Source: Pocillopora verrucosa
Lineage: Eukaryota > Cnidaria > Anthozoa > Scleractinia > Pocilloporidae
Assembly (NCBI RefSeq): GCF_036669915.1
Contig: NC_089314.1
Span: 27,254,126 to 27,318,125, forward strand
Direction: 5' to 3'
Length of the DNA: 64,000 bases
This document shows positions 11,007 to 22,651 of the stretch, piece by piece. Each line of letters begins with the position of its first letter. The stretch's first letter is position 1. A model generated the notes under the pieces. It had not been told where the DNA came from. It worked only from the letters and a program-made list of their open reading frames with translations, and ran no database searches. A program made the translations under genes and the position numbers.

Positions 11007-12600
11007 TCATGAAAGTGTCATTTGTCAATGTTCAGGTTTGTTTATTGTCTAAAGAAGTTGAATTGTCTTTGGAGTTGTCGCGTGGATGACCTACACTGTT
11101 TGGTGATAATAGTTATACTCACTCATGCGCGTCACATACGAAATAACGTGCGAGCAAACGTCACGAGAGTGATCAAGGAAAACCCAGAGGAAATTGGCAT
11201 CTGCACGGAAGTTTTTTCCATTTCGGGCTCAGAACTTTCAATTGTTCGTTCCTTGAGTCAAGAGATCAAAATTTTCTTCACACTATTCAACATTGCCTAT
11301 GCAATCGGAAGGAAACGCAAAGTATACAGAAAAATGAAAAAATACGTGTCATTCGACGGAAGAAAAATGAACTTCCGAGATAGCTACTTCAAGACAGGTG
11401 TCCGAAAAATGTTAGTTACAAAACCCCTACTTGCGTGTGATTAATTATGAACCAACGGAATATAATTTCCTAAGCCCAAAATATGCAAAATGCAACAGAA
11501 AACCTATCATATGACACAAAGAAAGCACACAACATAAGACTTTTTAACATAGACTACCAACACTGCATTTTGTTGCTATAGAAACGAACGTTTTACTTTG
11601 TTGTTAGAAACGAAAAACACTTTTAGAGTCGTTACTCAAACCATATGATCGATTTCTGTGTGGTCAAAGTCCTGTTGGAAGCCAACCCCTCTTTAGGACA
11701 AAGTTTCTCAAGTTTACGAAACGTCCGTGAGAACGAAATGAGTAAACACCGAATGCAAAATGCTTTTAGAGTCGTCACTCGAACGTATTTCTATTCTGTT
11801 TATCTTCATGGTGTAAACCGCTACTACAGGACCTCCTAAAATACGGAATAAAATTAAACGACTCGGAAATGGTAAGGTAGAAAAAACTTCCAACGAGTCA
11901 GAGGAATCTCCATGACCAGCCAGACAGGGCTAATAAATGGCACCTAGATGTCCTTGTAGGTTCGGGTCGTGATAAAGTTGCAACAGTTCAGTGTGCGCCG
12001 TCAGAGGAATTGAGGAAACTCATTACAAAAGAAGAGAGATCGAGGTAACCAATAATGTCAGCGACATACTGCTGTACTCTTGAAAATAACACTATTGGAA
12101 TTCCAATTCCAGAACCATTTAAAAGATTCAGGGTCTATTCTTTACTTTTAAGTGGTGGCTGAAATTTTTGGTACAAGAAATCTATATGCAGCGGTCATTT
12201 CCAGGCAGAAATAATCCAGAGGATCAGAGAACTTTTAATTAAAGACTAGTAAACACACTTTCTAGAATAGCCCATGCTCGAATCGAGAGAGTTCAAAGTA
12301 GGTCTGGTAGATCTGAAAGAATGGGAGATGTGGATTAACTCAGTACTAAAGGCTACGAGGGCTTGGTTCTAGCTCAACACTTGGAAAAGAAAGCACTTCA
12401 AAAGGGATAATTGCCTAATGTACTGGGTGCAAATTGAATTCCCACTGTTCTATATGTGTAGAAAGGATTATCTATTTGGCTCCATTCTCTCAGTGTGTGG
12501 TACAAGCCAAAAGCTCACTGTAATGAACTCGTGAACCGAGCAGTCTTGAACCTACTGCAATACTAGAGCACGTTCGAAAGGGACATGAAACCTGTGTCAT
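11007..12600. other. Intergenic, nothing recognised
   Basis: It contains a 140-residue open frame (11022-11444) with no family resemblance, odd composition and no splice or promoter context. No repeats are obvious. Confidence 0.4.
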
Positions 12601-12659
12601 AATGATGTGGAAATCCAAACCAAAACCATCCAATGGTATCATTAGAAAGCTTACGAATC

Positions 12660-14475
12660 GACGACTACTTTTACGACGACGACGTCTGCTCAGCGGAAAC
12701 GCCCTGATACGCATGCGCAAAAGGTGTCACGCAAGATTGAATAGAGACCTTCAGATCCGACTACTACTACGAGTACGAGAACGAGATTTCCAACGTGCAC
12801 CTACTACGCATGCGCGATAGCGAAAGCATGTCACACAAAGTCGTTCTGTCTTCAAAAATCTCGTCGCCGTCCTGTTGAGAACTACGAGATTTTCAAGAGA
12901 ACTCGTTCCCCAAGTACGACTGAGTTCAGGCGGGTTAAAAGGTTAGTCTTTATAGCTGTTTTTACAAGTTTCAAGCGACTCATACAAGTACAAATTCTAC
13001 ATTAAACAGCAACTAACAAATTATTATGTTTGCACGTTAGAAATTGCTTTTCAAAAACTACACTTCAAGTTCAAAGTCATGCTCCTTCTTTTATTCTTTC
13101 GATTAAAATAAGCTTAAGTAAATCAGTTTTAGCCTAACAAGTTGTATTTTTCGGTCCAAGCGTTAAAACCAGAAGTTAAGTTAAAGTTAAGCTTAATACA
13201 TACCGTGTTTTCCAGTTTCAGAGCTACATGACGATACGTCGAGAGAGCTGTTTATTTGGAAAATCGAGCACGAAAAAATGCTTCTCACTGAAGTAATCAC
13301 CACTGAACCATACCAGTTTAAGGCTGGCACCAAAGAAAGAGGGTCAGCTTGGACAGAAATTGCAGAGCGTTTGGCTGGTTGTGGATTAAAGGTGACACAA
13401 AGATCAGTACGAGAAAAATTTGACAAATTGATGAAAGATTTCCTAAAGAAGGAAAGCGAAGAGAAAAACAAAGTGGAGTAGATGAAGAGTACGGGATTGC
13501 AGGATTTGAAGAACTGAGAGAAGGCGAGGAACAAAAGCAGAAGAAAGAGAAAGCCTCATGAAACAACTACACAAAAACTCCTCTGGAAAGTATGTACATC
13601 CTCATTTATTAAACAGCAATACATTCAAAAGTAGATGACATTACATCTGGAGCTTTTGTTGCTGTCTGTAAGACACATATTTTTCTTTTGTGAGTGATAA
13701 CGCATACAATCCACAAATTTTGTACATCATAACATAGTAGTGTGATAGTCTGCTGAAGCAGATATCAGGTTAAATTGTGCTAGTTCCAACAATAACACTT
13801 GCATTTCCACTGCAATTTTCCCGACCACTTTAAAAATGATGCGAGCAAGTTTTCAAGTTGCAACAACAAATATCAGAAACAGCACAACTCAAACTCACTA
13901 GAATTATTTCAGCACCTCAACCTATAAATCAATACAGCTGAAGGGCAGGTAACACCTAAATGAGATGAGGTTAGTACTTTTTATTGTACCTTTTCCATAT
14001 TTGCATTCTCAGGCTGCATCCAGGGCTGGTTCAAGCTTTGTAAAATATACCCATAGTTATCAAAGATGTGGCTTGAAACTTCCGAGATAATCTCGCTCAG
14101 GTACAGATCTCCCAAACCTTGAAATTAAGTCGCTCATTCTGCACGGGTATGCAAATCTTCGTAAAAGAAATGCACAAACCTTTCATGCCAGTTGCCACAG
14201 TCCCGTTTCTACAAACAAATGTATCAGGAATGGCCAGAACTTTTACTAACAGTGGTAATTCAGTAATTCAAGTACTGAAACATTTTTGTTGCGAGCTGAC
14301 GACGGCGACGACGGTGTCTACAACAGCTAAGCCCTAGGCCTCCCGCGCGCAAAAGGCGTACTCGTACTCGTACTCGTACTCGTAGTCGGATCTGAAGTTC
14401 TCTAATGTCGTCTCGAGGCCGGCGACGACTGCTGAAAGAGTGTCGTCGAAGGAAGTCGTCTTCAGAGTTTTGCAA
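12660..14475. mobile_element. Decayed DNA transposon with inverted ends and a Myb/SANT-type gene remnant
   Basis: The left end near 12725-12795 and the right end near 14345-14405 share CTTCAGATCCGACTAC followed by runs of CGAGTACGAG, in inverted orientation. TCGTCGCCGTC-type blocks on the inner side (about 12855 and 14295) also match in reverse. CGACGACGAC-rich sequence marks both outer ends. Between them lies a Myb/SANT-like exon of the type found in PIF/Harbinger elements. No transposase catalytic gene is visible. Exact ends and target duplication were not resolved. Confidence 0.55.
13214..13560 (+). pseudogene. Myb/SANT-like DNA-binding protein remnant (Harbinger-type)
   Basis: After an acceptor-like TTTTCCAG the frame reads RELFIWKIEHEKMLLTEV, then EPYQFKAGTKERGSAW and TQRSVREKF. 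This is a trihelix/Myb-SANT pattern common in proteins encoded by cnidarian PIF/Harbinger elements. The frame meets a stop at 13479, and the expected acidic continuation (GVDEEYGIAGFEELREGEE) carries on in another frame up to 13560. So there is a one-base frameshift near 13468 and the gene is broken. Confidence 0.6.
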
Positions 14476-15647
14476 CTTGGGTTTGTTGAGGCCTTTTTCT
14501 TCGCGCTTTTACGTCTTTTCGCTTTAGAATTCTTTTCAGTTAGCTTACATGATAACCTAAGATATTTTTTCTTTTTGGGTCTTTTCTTTCACAGCTGGAG
14601 ACGTGAGAAATGGCAGACGATGAACCTTGAGCAGAAACTTTGCCTCATTATCACAAGATAGAAATAGTGATCACGATACAGATCCTGCTGTAACAGTAAA
14701 ACCTGCAGCCAGAAAAGTACCCAAATATCAGCCTACATAATCGGCAAATCTACTTCACATACTAGACCCCTTCCCACAGATCACAGCTTGAATCGCGGGC
14801 TGGATATTGAACTCCAATCTAACATCAAGTGCAAACGAGTCAAAGGAGATATTTTGCCAGACACTAGTCCTCTTACAGCAATAAATGACAAGTTAGTTAT
14901 CACAGCATCTTTCCATCTCTCCAAAAAAAATCCCTCCGAGTTCACTGCAGCAAAATGGAACGATCATATCAAAACCATACATCAAACGTCTACAGATCCA
15001 GCTGTTACGGTAAAAAAAAAAAAAAAAAAGCGTACTAAGATATCAGCTTAAACCCTACTCTTCAACCTTAGACCTCGTCCAGATAAAAGCAAGAGTCACT
15101 CCAGGAGAAAGCAGCTCGAAGCGGAGGAAGGCTATGGAACTTCAATCTATTGTATTATGTGTTGCTATCTTTCATTCGGTACACGCACGGTATACACACG
15201 TCTTTGATACATGTTAATATACGGAAAGACATATCAAAAGGATTGGTGAGATTGGAAGAATAACAAAAGCAAAGAAAAGGGTAGTTTTTCTAAAGATCAT
15301 TTCTTTTAGCTTGGATTTAATAGTAAGTAAGTTTTATCGTTCATTGTATTTTTATTTTTTAACGGAATTTTAAGTACAAAACAATTTGAGTAGTTACACG
15401 CTTGAAATTTTATCCACAAAACTTTCGTCCTTTACGGCGTTGGTAAACTCACTATAATTTAAAGAATCGAATAACGTCAGCGTTCGCCCCGTTACAGAAG
15501 TTAACGGAGATAATGTGCCAGAAGTTACTCCCCCATCACCAAAAAATGACAAGGACAAAACAGTTCTCATTAATGAGAACCCTCCAGAACCTGCTGTAGA
15601 GGTAGATCACAGAGATCTACGCTGACCGCAAGAAACTAATCTTGGAC

Positions 15648-15960
15648 CCTGGAGGATGGCTTAGTGACAGAAGTGGAGGCTACACAAAACCTCTTGAAAA
15701 TGAAGTTTTCCCAAATTGATGGCTTGGAAGACCCAACCATAATGGCACACACTGGGTGTGTATCAGCACGCACCCTATTAGTGTCGCTAGTCTCTAACAG
15801 CCTGTTATTAAAGCCCAAAAACAAAGTTGTTCAGCATGCTTGTACAATGTTGCTTCACAGTATAACGCCAGCGAAAGTCTTAAATGAGAAAGTCCAAAAA
15901 CAACAAAGTTCAAACGATTTTGCACTCTGCAATTTCCTTCGAAAAAACCTTGTGCTGTGG
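15648..15960 (+). pseudogene. Degenerate Ulp1-like-protease transposon gene remnant
   Basis: In alternating frames the sequence gives PGGWLSD, then TQNLLKMKFSQIDGLEDP. This resembles the GEWLDDxHIN-AQxLLKxQFPxIxGLQ block found in many cnidarian transposon-linked proteins with a Ulp1/SENP-like C-terminal domain. Downstream, VQKQQSSNDFAL may be the relic of the QxxNDCGLFA active-site block with the catalytic Cys lost. The frames are shifted and the gene cannot be functional. The identification rests on pattern memory only. Confidence 0.35.
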
Positions 15961-15981
15961 TAAAAAAAACACCTGTTTACG

Positions 15982-16130
15982 GTTATTTCTTCTCTCGAAC
16001 ATTTCAATATTTAGCCACAAAATAATCTTGATACTTAAGATCATTCATCCTATCATAAAAAAAATTTGCCACTGATTGCTTCGTCAACTTGAATGTGTGA
16101 TTTAATATAGCTTGTGATTTGTAGAATTTA
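15982..16130 (+). repeat. Solitary fragment of the 22.65-31.53 kb inverted element
   Basis: This segment (from GGTTATTTCTTCTCTCGAAC to GTGATTTGTAG) is a diverged copy of 23455-23605 in the left arm of the large inverted element, and of its mirror in the right arm near 30590-30720. It shows the family is repeated in the genome. Confidence 0.75.
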
Positions 16131-19100
16131 GGTTGAGAGACGTTTTTGAAGCAACATCCATAATGAATTATCTTCCAAAATGGAATGTTTCAATAACTTT
16201 TTTCATTTCTCTTTGATGCATCATCTGGCGTTTCTGGGACACAATTGAAGGAAGCAGGTGGAAAAAAAAAATTATCAATTTTCATTCAGTTCAGTTTTTG
16301 ATTATGAGTAACATTTTATGTTTTCACATGCCAGACGATGGTCCAGCTGAAGATGGCCCCGAAAAGAAATAGAAATCTACTGAAACAAAAGTGACTTTTT
16401 GAGAAACTTGCACACTTAATTGGTAAGTACGTCCCGGCTTGTAATTCTGATGATAACAGTCTGCTGGCAGAGTTAATTGAAATGTCAGTCGCTCTACAGG
16501 AATGTACTTTTCATATGACCCGACAGAGATAACTGAAAAGATGTATTTGTGCTTGGCGTTTGAGGACACACCGGCATGCGCAGTCAGTTAGAAATTAACT
16601 CGTCATGGGTCAACTGAACATGTTTTTGTAGAGCGGGTTTTTGATACGAGCAGAGAAAAGAGGAGTCTGCACATTTTTTTAAGCTGTATCATTTTAAGCT
16701 ATATTAATTTTAACCATACATTAATACGTAATTATTAGTTCCTACTATATATTTTTCTTTTTAAATCTATATTTGAATTATGTACGTAGAAAAATAATAA
16801 ATAGATCCTGTAAATGGAAGGGAGAGACTTTTATTTATTAATAGTTGTAATTTTGTAATAACTTTTCTAATAATTTCCATTTCACATATGAGCTGTTCGA
16901 GTTAATGCTCAAGTTTTTTTTTTATTATGAAACCCTACGCTAAATGTAAGTTAGCAATGTCACCAAGGTAACCGTGTTACATGCAACATTCCAAGATAAA
17001 AGGCGTATCCACTCTTGGCCATGTGATATCAGTATGTTTTTTTTTAAATGCAAGGAGTGCATTGCTTTGCACTATTTGTTAGACAATGAAAGGAAAGAAA
17101 ATCAGACCAGGAAAAAAAATTATTGTTGTGGGTTGTCACCAGGAAGGGACCCCTACAGGACAATACAAATGCAATCCTGAACCTTCCTTCTGACGATACA
17201 GCGGCCATGTTAAGCAAGTCTTACAAACCTGAAACAAAGGGACCAACATGCAACCAGTAAGGATCTCCAAAGGCCTGTAATGTGGAAATGTTACCTGTCT
17301 CACCGACTGGTGAGGATCTCAGAAGTCTGTAATGTAGACAAGTCACCCAACTCACCCATTCATTTTGGGTTCATTGACAACCTTTTTTATGATAACTTAC
17401 CAAAGGGGCACAAATATTCTGAAACACTAGCGGAAAAGCTTAACAATGTGCTAGAAAACCAGTAGACATGTTTTTCTAATCAGGAAGTTATGCACAGCAT
17501 GACTTTAAATTTGAAGTTCACAGTAGCAACCCCACGTGTAGGCCTGCTTGTTCAATAGACAGGTTAAACAACCTCAGGTTAGGGCTCACCAAACGCTATA
17601 TTTCTTGACCGCAGGTTTGTTAACTTGGCTAAACTCATATTAGCCACAGCTAAACTGAGGTTAGAAACCCATAACTTACCGAGATGCCGTCAAGAATTGC
17701 AGCGACATCAACTGGGTGTGCATTCCGTGTACCGCTCAAGTTCGTGATTTGTCTTTTGAATCTGCCGTCGAGAGCACGCGGCGGGATAGCTGGGAAGATG
17801 TTGGACGGAAAGACCAGTCCTTAAGAACTGTAGAAAGACTAATCAAGCCATCGCAAAGAAAGAGACACGTCATCGGCACCGAGAAGAAAATAGAATTGGG
17901 CTGGAGAAGATGTAGTCGACGACACTAAATGGGCAGGAACAGTGACATGTTGCGGAACCATTTTTCCCCGCGCTGGTGCGTTTAAGTACCACGTAGAAAA
18001 AAAACACGTGAACTGTCGTCGATATCGTCTTGGGGCGGATCAGCAAGTTTTTGGTATACTGTTACCACTGCAGGCAAGTCATAAGCAATACAGTGGCTTC
18101 CCCACACTGTTTCAGTCACAGCAAAACAGCATTTCAGCACATCAGAAATGTCCATTTAGACAGAAAAACTTGAGGAAAAACCTTTCTCAAATGCCAAAGT
18201 AAGTTAAAAATAGTGTCATCGATCAAAAATTGAAGTACAAGTATAAAGAAAAATCCTAGATATCGTAAACACTGTTAGGGCCAAGCCAGGGACTACAGCC
18301 AGAGTCTACAAAAAAGTGGAAAACTTTTCATGGTCAGGAAAAGACGGAGTTAAAAAAACTTACAAAGAAACAGAAGAAAACTGGTGGAAGGTCTGCCACA
18401 AAGATGCCATCAGCATTAATTGCATAACAGGCCCCCAAGCTTATTTTGTCAAAAAGTTGCCTTTTGGTATCTTTTTCAGTCATTAGTCACTTTGAACCAT
18501 TTAGTTGAAACAAAATGTGGGGATTGTATTTATAGCCCTGAAGAAAGCCTGCCCAGGACAAAGTTTCCATAAATCTAAGTCCAAAAATGTTAAATAGAGA
18601 AATCTAATTTGTGTATTATAATTGAAGATATGTTTTGTGGACATGTGAACAAATTAATGCACTTTTTGATCATTTATATGCATGAATGTCACCATAATAT
18701 ATGATGATATTAAACAATATAATAACATATAATTATAAGATATAATTAATCAAAAATGATTGTGCAATAAAGTTTTGTGAGCTACTTTAATTAAATAAAC
18801 ATCAAGTGATTGACCCATATCAGACCATGTGTAATGTACACTCTTTTTCCAGTGAAAATTTCTCATCATCTCTCACCATCTTGGAAGTGTTTTCAGCACC
18901 ATGAGGTGGATGAAATATAATGCATTATACATTATTGCAAATTTTCTTAATCAAATACACTACAAGAGCATAATAGTGCAATATCAAATACACATAAAAG
19001 TGATGTAAGAAATGTAAAAACAAAGAATCCATAGACTGAAAATAAAGAATAAAAGAGAGAGTGTTGTTCTCTAAGGAAGTTATTACTTGTCAGGTGCAAC

Positions 19101-19272
19101 ATCTCTTTCAAAACAATTAGCCAATCCAACGTCCTCCTCTGGAAACCAGATAGTAAATTGTGGGTGAGACAAACAAGTAAACAATGCTTTCCTGAGTTTT
19201 AAAGCTGTGTTGTTGGTTGTAAGAAAAAAGAAACAATATCCAACTAGAAGTCCATGTATACAATGCAATTTC
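16131..19272. other. Intergenic, AT-rich, no gene recognised
   Basis: It contains a short two-copy repeat near 17255-17350 (GGATCTC, then GTCTGTAATG or CCTGTAATG) and a weak zinc-finger-like stretch near 17945-18010 that lacks the first Cys. 18600-18750 is very AT-rich. Open frames here are short and resemble no family I know. Confidence 0.35.
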
Positions 19273-19430
19273 TTACAGGTGGTTCAATGCAAAAACAAGA
19301 TTTGTACTTTTAGAAGTTACATGCTGCTCTGCAAACTTACATGTAATTAGGTTACAGGTGGTTCAATGCAAAAACAAGATTTGTGCTTTTAGAAGTTACA
19401 TGCTGCTCTGCAAACTTACATGTAATTAGC
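19273..19430. repeat. Perfect-looking 79-bp tandem duplication
   Basis: Two head-to-tail copies start at 19273 and 19352 (TTACAGGTGGTTCAATGC). They differ by one base (TACTTTT against TGCTTTT), which points to a recent event. Confidence 0.9.
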
Positions 19431-19529
19431 CTTGTATACAAGGAGGACCCCATAAAGCATCAACCAATAAAATTATATAGTAAATCAAGACACTAAAATG
19501 CACAGTCAGCCAAAGGGGTTTCATTTCCT

Positions 19530-21973
19530 TAGGTCTTGGGATTAAGTGATCATGCCCATGATTTATGGTATTGTGAATAATAAGGTCAATTACCCCTCTA
19601 AAATTCTCTTGTGCAGTAGTTACACAAAACTGGATGAAGAAGTCTTTAGGAACAACCTAGTTACTGCAACATGGTATGTTATGGACATACTTGAATCTCT
19701 TGAAGAAAACTGTGATTATTGTTCTTGTCAACTACGTTACTGATGAACACATCCAGTAAAAAAAAAGTGTGTGCCATCTAAAGATGTCCTTTTCATGACC
19801 AAGAACTGGAAGAAAGCAATCAGGGACAAGAGAAAGGCAGCAAAAACATATGCAAACAACAGTACTGAGGAGACTGGGAAATGAAAAGGAAGACCGGAAA
19901 TGCAGCTTCAAAACAATGACACACTGCCATTAAAAAATTTCTTAACATAAAATCTGAGGAGTTGAACTCTAAACCACAGGGATTCTTCAAAATGTTCGAA
20001 CCTCTTCTGGCAAACAGAAATGGATCCTTTGGTAGCAATTGTATGTTATTGAATGTGAATGGAACTGTGGCTAAAGACCAAAACGTAGTTGTCAAAGAAT
20101 TTGCTGGTTATTTTTCTACCTTGGCTAACAATATTGGTGATGAATCCAGCTTATCTCCAACAGAACACAATTTTACAGCCCCTCCAAGTGTAACAAACAT
20201 TGAAAACAACTGGCCCACTACTGATATGTTCACATTTACAGAGATCTCTTATGGCGAAACTGCTAAAGCCTTAGATGGTCTTAATCCCTCAAAGTCCACT
20301 TGTCCTGACTTAATACCACCAAGAATCTTAAAGCTAGCCGCAAAGGAACTTGCACTCTCACCAACAAAAATCTTTAATCTATCAATAACATCTGGGTGTT
20401 ATCCCAAGAGATGGAAGAGAGGGGATGGGGTACCTATTTTCAAGAAAGATGCCAAAATGGAGAAGGACTATTGGCCCGTGGCAGTGTTAAATGCTATAAA
20501 CAAAAATCTTTCAACAGCTGCTAAGCAAGCAAGTGGTAACCAAAGTGGATTTGCATCTTTCCCTAAACATGTCAGCCTACAGAAAGGGTCACCACTGTCA
20601 GAGGACCTCAATGAAACTCATAGAAGATTGGAGACTGGCCATTGACAAAGGAAAGTTTGTGGGAGTTATCCCTACTGACACTGGCAAAGCATTTGAGTTT
20701 CTCCATCTATTGCACATGGTCAGGAAACTACAAGCCTATAATTTCTCTGATGAGTCACTATGTCTCTTAAGATCATATTTCCAAGACTAGTAAGGAAGGG
20801 TTAAGCTTGCAACAGTCAACAGCTCTTGGCACAATATAAGAAAAGGCTGCCCTCAAGGGTCATGTTTCAGACCATTGCTGTGGAACATGTTTCAGAATGA
20901 CTTAAGTTATAGTATTAAGAACAGTGATTTTTCTACATAGAAAAATGGCAACCTTTCAATCAGCTGATTGAAAGGTTGCCACCCTGTTAAACAATGAGGC
21001 TAAGATTGTATCCAACTGGTATAAAAATAATTTCCTGCTAGCAAACAAAGACAAATTCTAGGAAATGTCTCCAGCAAAAAAGCAAAGAATACACAAGAGG
21101 CACAGATTGTCATTGACAATGAAGAAATTGAATGCACAAGTACATTAACGCCATTAGGAGTCCATATAGATATTAAGCTTAGCTTTGGTGCACACATTCA
21201 AGAAGTCTGTCAGAAAGCTAATTGCAAAATTGGTGTCCTCTTGAGAAAGAAAAACCTAATTCCTGAAAAGAAGAAATTACATCTGCTTAAAGAGGTAATT
21301 CTCCCTTCGCTAAATTATCGCTCATTTGTTTTGCTATTCCTTAGAGCATCCGATCAGCAGAAACTAGAGAGGATAAAGAAAAAAGGGATTGAGAGTGGTT
21401 TTCAATTACAGTGCATCAACCTACAAAAAGCTATTAAAGAGAGCAGGATTACCTACAATGCATAACAGACAACTGCATGACCTGATGGTGTTGATGTTCA
21501 ATGTTAAAAATGGATTATCTCCAAAGTACATCCTTGAATTATTCCAAACAATGGAGAGTAATTATAATTTACCAGCATCAGACCTTGTTATACCGATATA
21601 TAATACAGTAACCTATGGAAAACATTCTATCAGATATCTAGGGCCTTATTTATGGCCCAAATTACTGGGAAATGTACAACACAGTGCGACTTAAACAGTT
21701 TTAAAAGACAAATTAAGAAAATGGACCTGGAAAGTTTTTTGCTCGAGAGATGTCCCACTAGCTGGTTTTTTTTTTTGTCATTCTTAAAATATAATCCAAC
21801 AACTCTTAACATTGTACATAAACACAAAACTCTATATTTCTATTACTTATAATATTTCTATATTAGGTTTTTTCTGTTTTAATTCACACACATCTAAGAG
21901 TATATCTGTTATCTATGTTATGGTGTTCCCAATTAGCAACAACATACTTAAGTTCCATGACAATTGGATAAAG

Positions 21974-22011
<38 letters not shown>

Positions 22012-22025
22012 CATCATCATCATTA
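19530..22025 (+). mobile_element. 5'-truncated, frameshifted LINE (CR1/L2/jockey-like)
   Basis: The order is that of a non-LTR element. An endonuclease end (LGLSDH) shifts frame into the linker (19546-19740). Reverse transcriptase follows at 19962-20645, shifting to another frame at about 20560-20790 (KALDGLNPSKSTCPD, PKRWKRGDGVPIFKK, SGF). A further frame reads IRKGCPQGSCFRPLLWN near 20840. The C-terminal tail at 21389-21694 (SIRYLGPYLWPKLLG) is typical of LINE ends. The 3' end is a TTA microsatellite. There are several stops and frame changes, and the YxDD region is replaced by a palindrome. The element is dead. Confidence 0.85.
21975..22025 (+). repeat. (TTA)n(TCA)n microsatellite at the LINE 3' end
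   Basis: About twelve TTA units are followed by about five TCA units directly after the LINE. Such simple-repeat tails are usual for CR1/L2-type elements. Confidence 0.9.
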
Positions 22026-22643
22026 GGTTCTTCTGACAGGTTTGCCCATTAAAAAATACATGAATACAAACATGTACGATGCTCACCCAAGTGTAAAAAT
22101 TATCTGAATATAAATCAACATGTAGATTACTTGCTATAAAATTTTCCATAAAGTTTAGGTACCTGGTTAGCTTAAGCAGTACGCCATTTGCAAAGGGGAA
22201 AATTCTTGCCATGCCCTTTCACCCCCACACATTAAGTTTTTGGATCCGAAAATCCTCAAATTGAATAATATGATTCGTAAAAAACTGTAATTCCACATTT
22301 CAAATAGAAAGAGAATCATTTATAAAGCTAGATATCAAATAAAGATATCAATCCTTGATAAATTTAAAACAAAACTAGCGCAGTGCTGGTTCCCGCCGTT
22401 GTGTGCCTTGCACTTCAGCGTCATTTCTCTGCTCTCAAGAAGCGGTTTAAACGAGAATGCAGCGTTGTAAAAGGAATAGAAACGAGATACACACTTCCTG
22501 AAGTAATTAAAAGTGGTGTTGGAGCGAACAAAACAACTCAAACTTACCTAAATGAAGGAAGAAAGCAGAGTCTGATGCTCCGTGAGATGACAGGTAAACC
22601 AATTGCCGCAAAATACTGACGACGGCCCTATTCTCCTGGTCAG

Positions 22644-22651
22644 GTAAGCAT
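22644..22651 (+). repeat. Left target-site duplication GTAAGCAT
   Basis: This is identical to 31528-31535 and directly abuts the first base of the left arm. Confidence 0.75.

Noticed and set aside
11028..11444. 139-codon open frame after the CTHRC1-like gene
   Set aside because: No recognisable domain, no splice or promoter context, basic and irregular composition; probably chance.
16324..16569. Minus-strand 81-codon open frame
   Set aside because: Some protein-like composition but no recognisable domain; flanked by repeats.
17942..18010. C2H2 zinc finger (TCCGTIFPRAGAFKYHVEKKH)
   Set aside because: The first Cys of the CxxC pair is missing, only one finger is visible, and the surrounding frame is short.
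22383..22619. 78-codon open frame just left of the large element
   Set aside because: No family resemblance. It starts at an alternative codon and lies in sequence without exon-like flanks, although CAG|GTAAGC follows at 22644.
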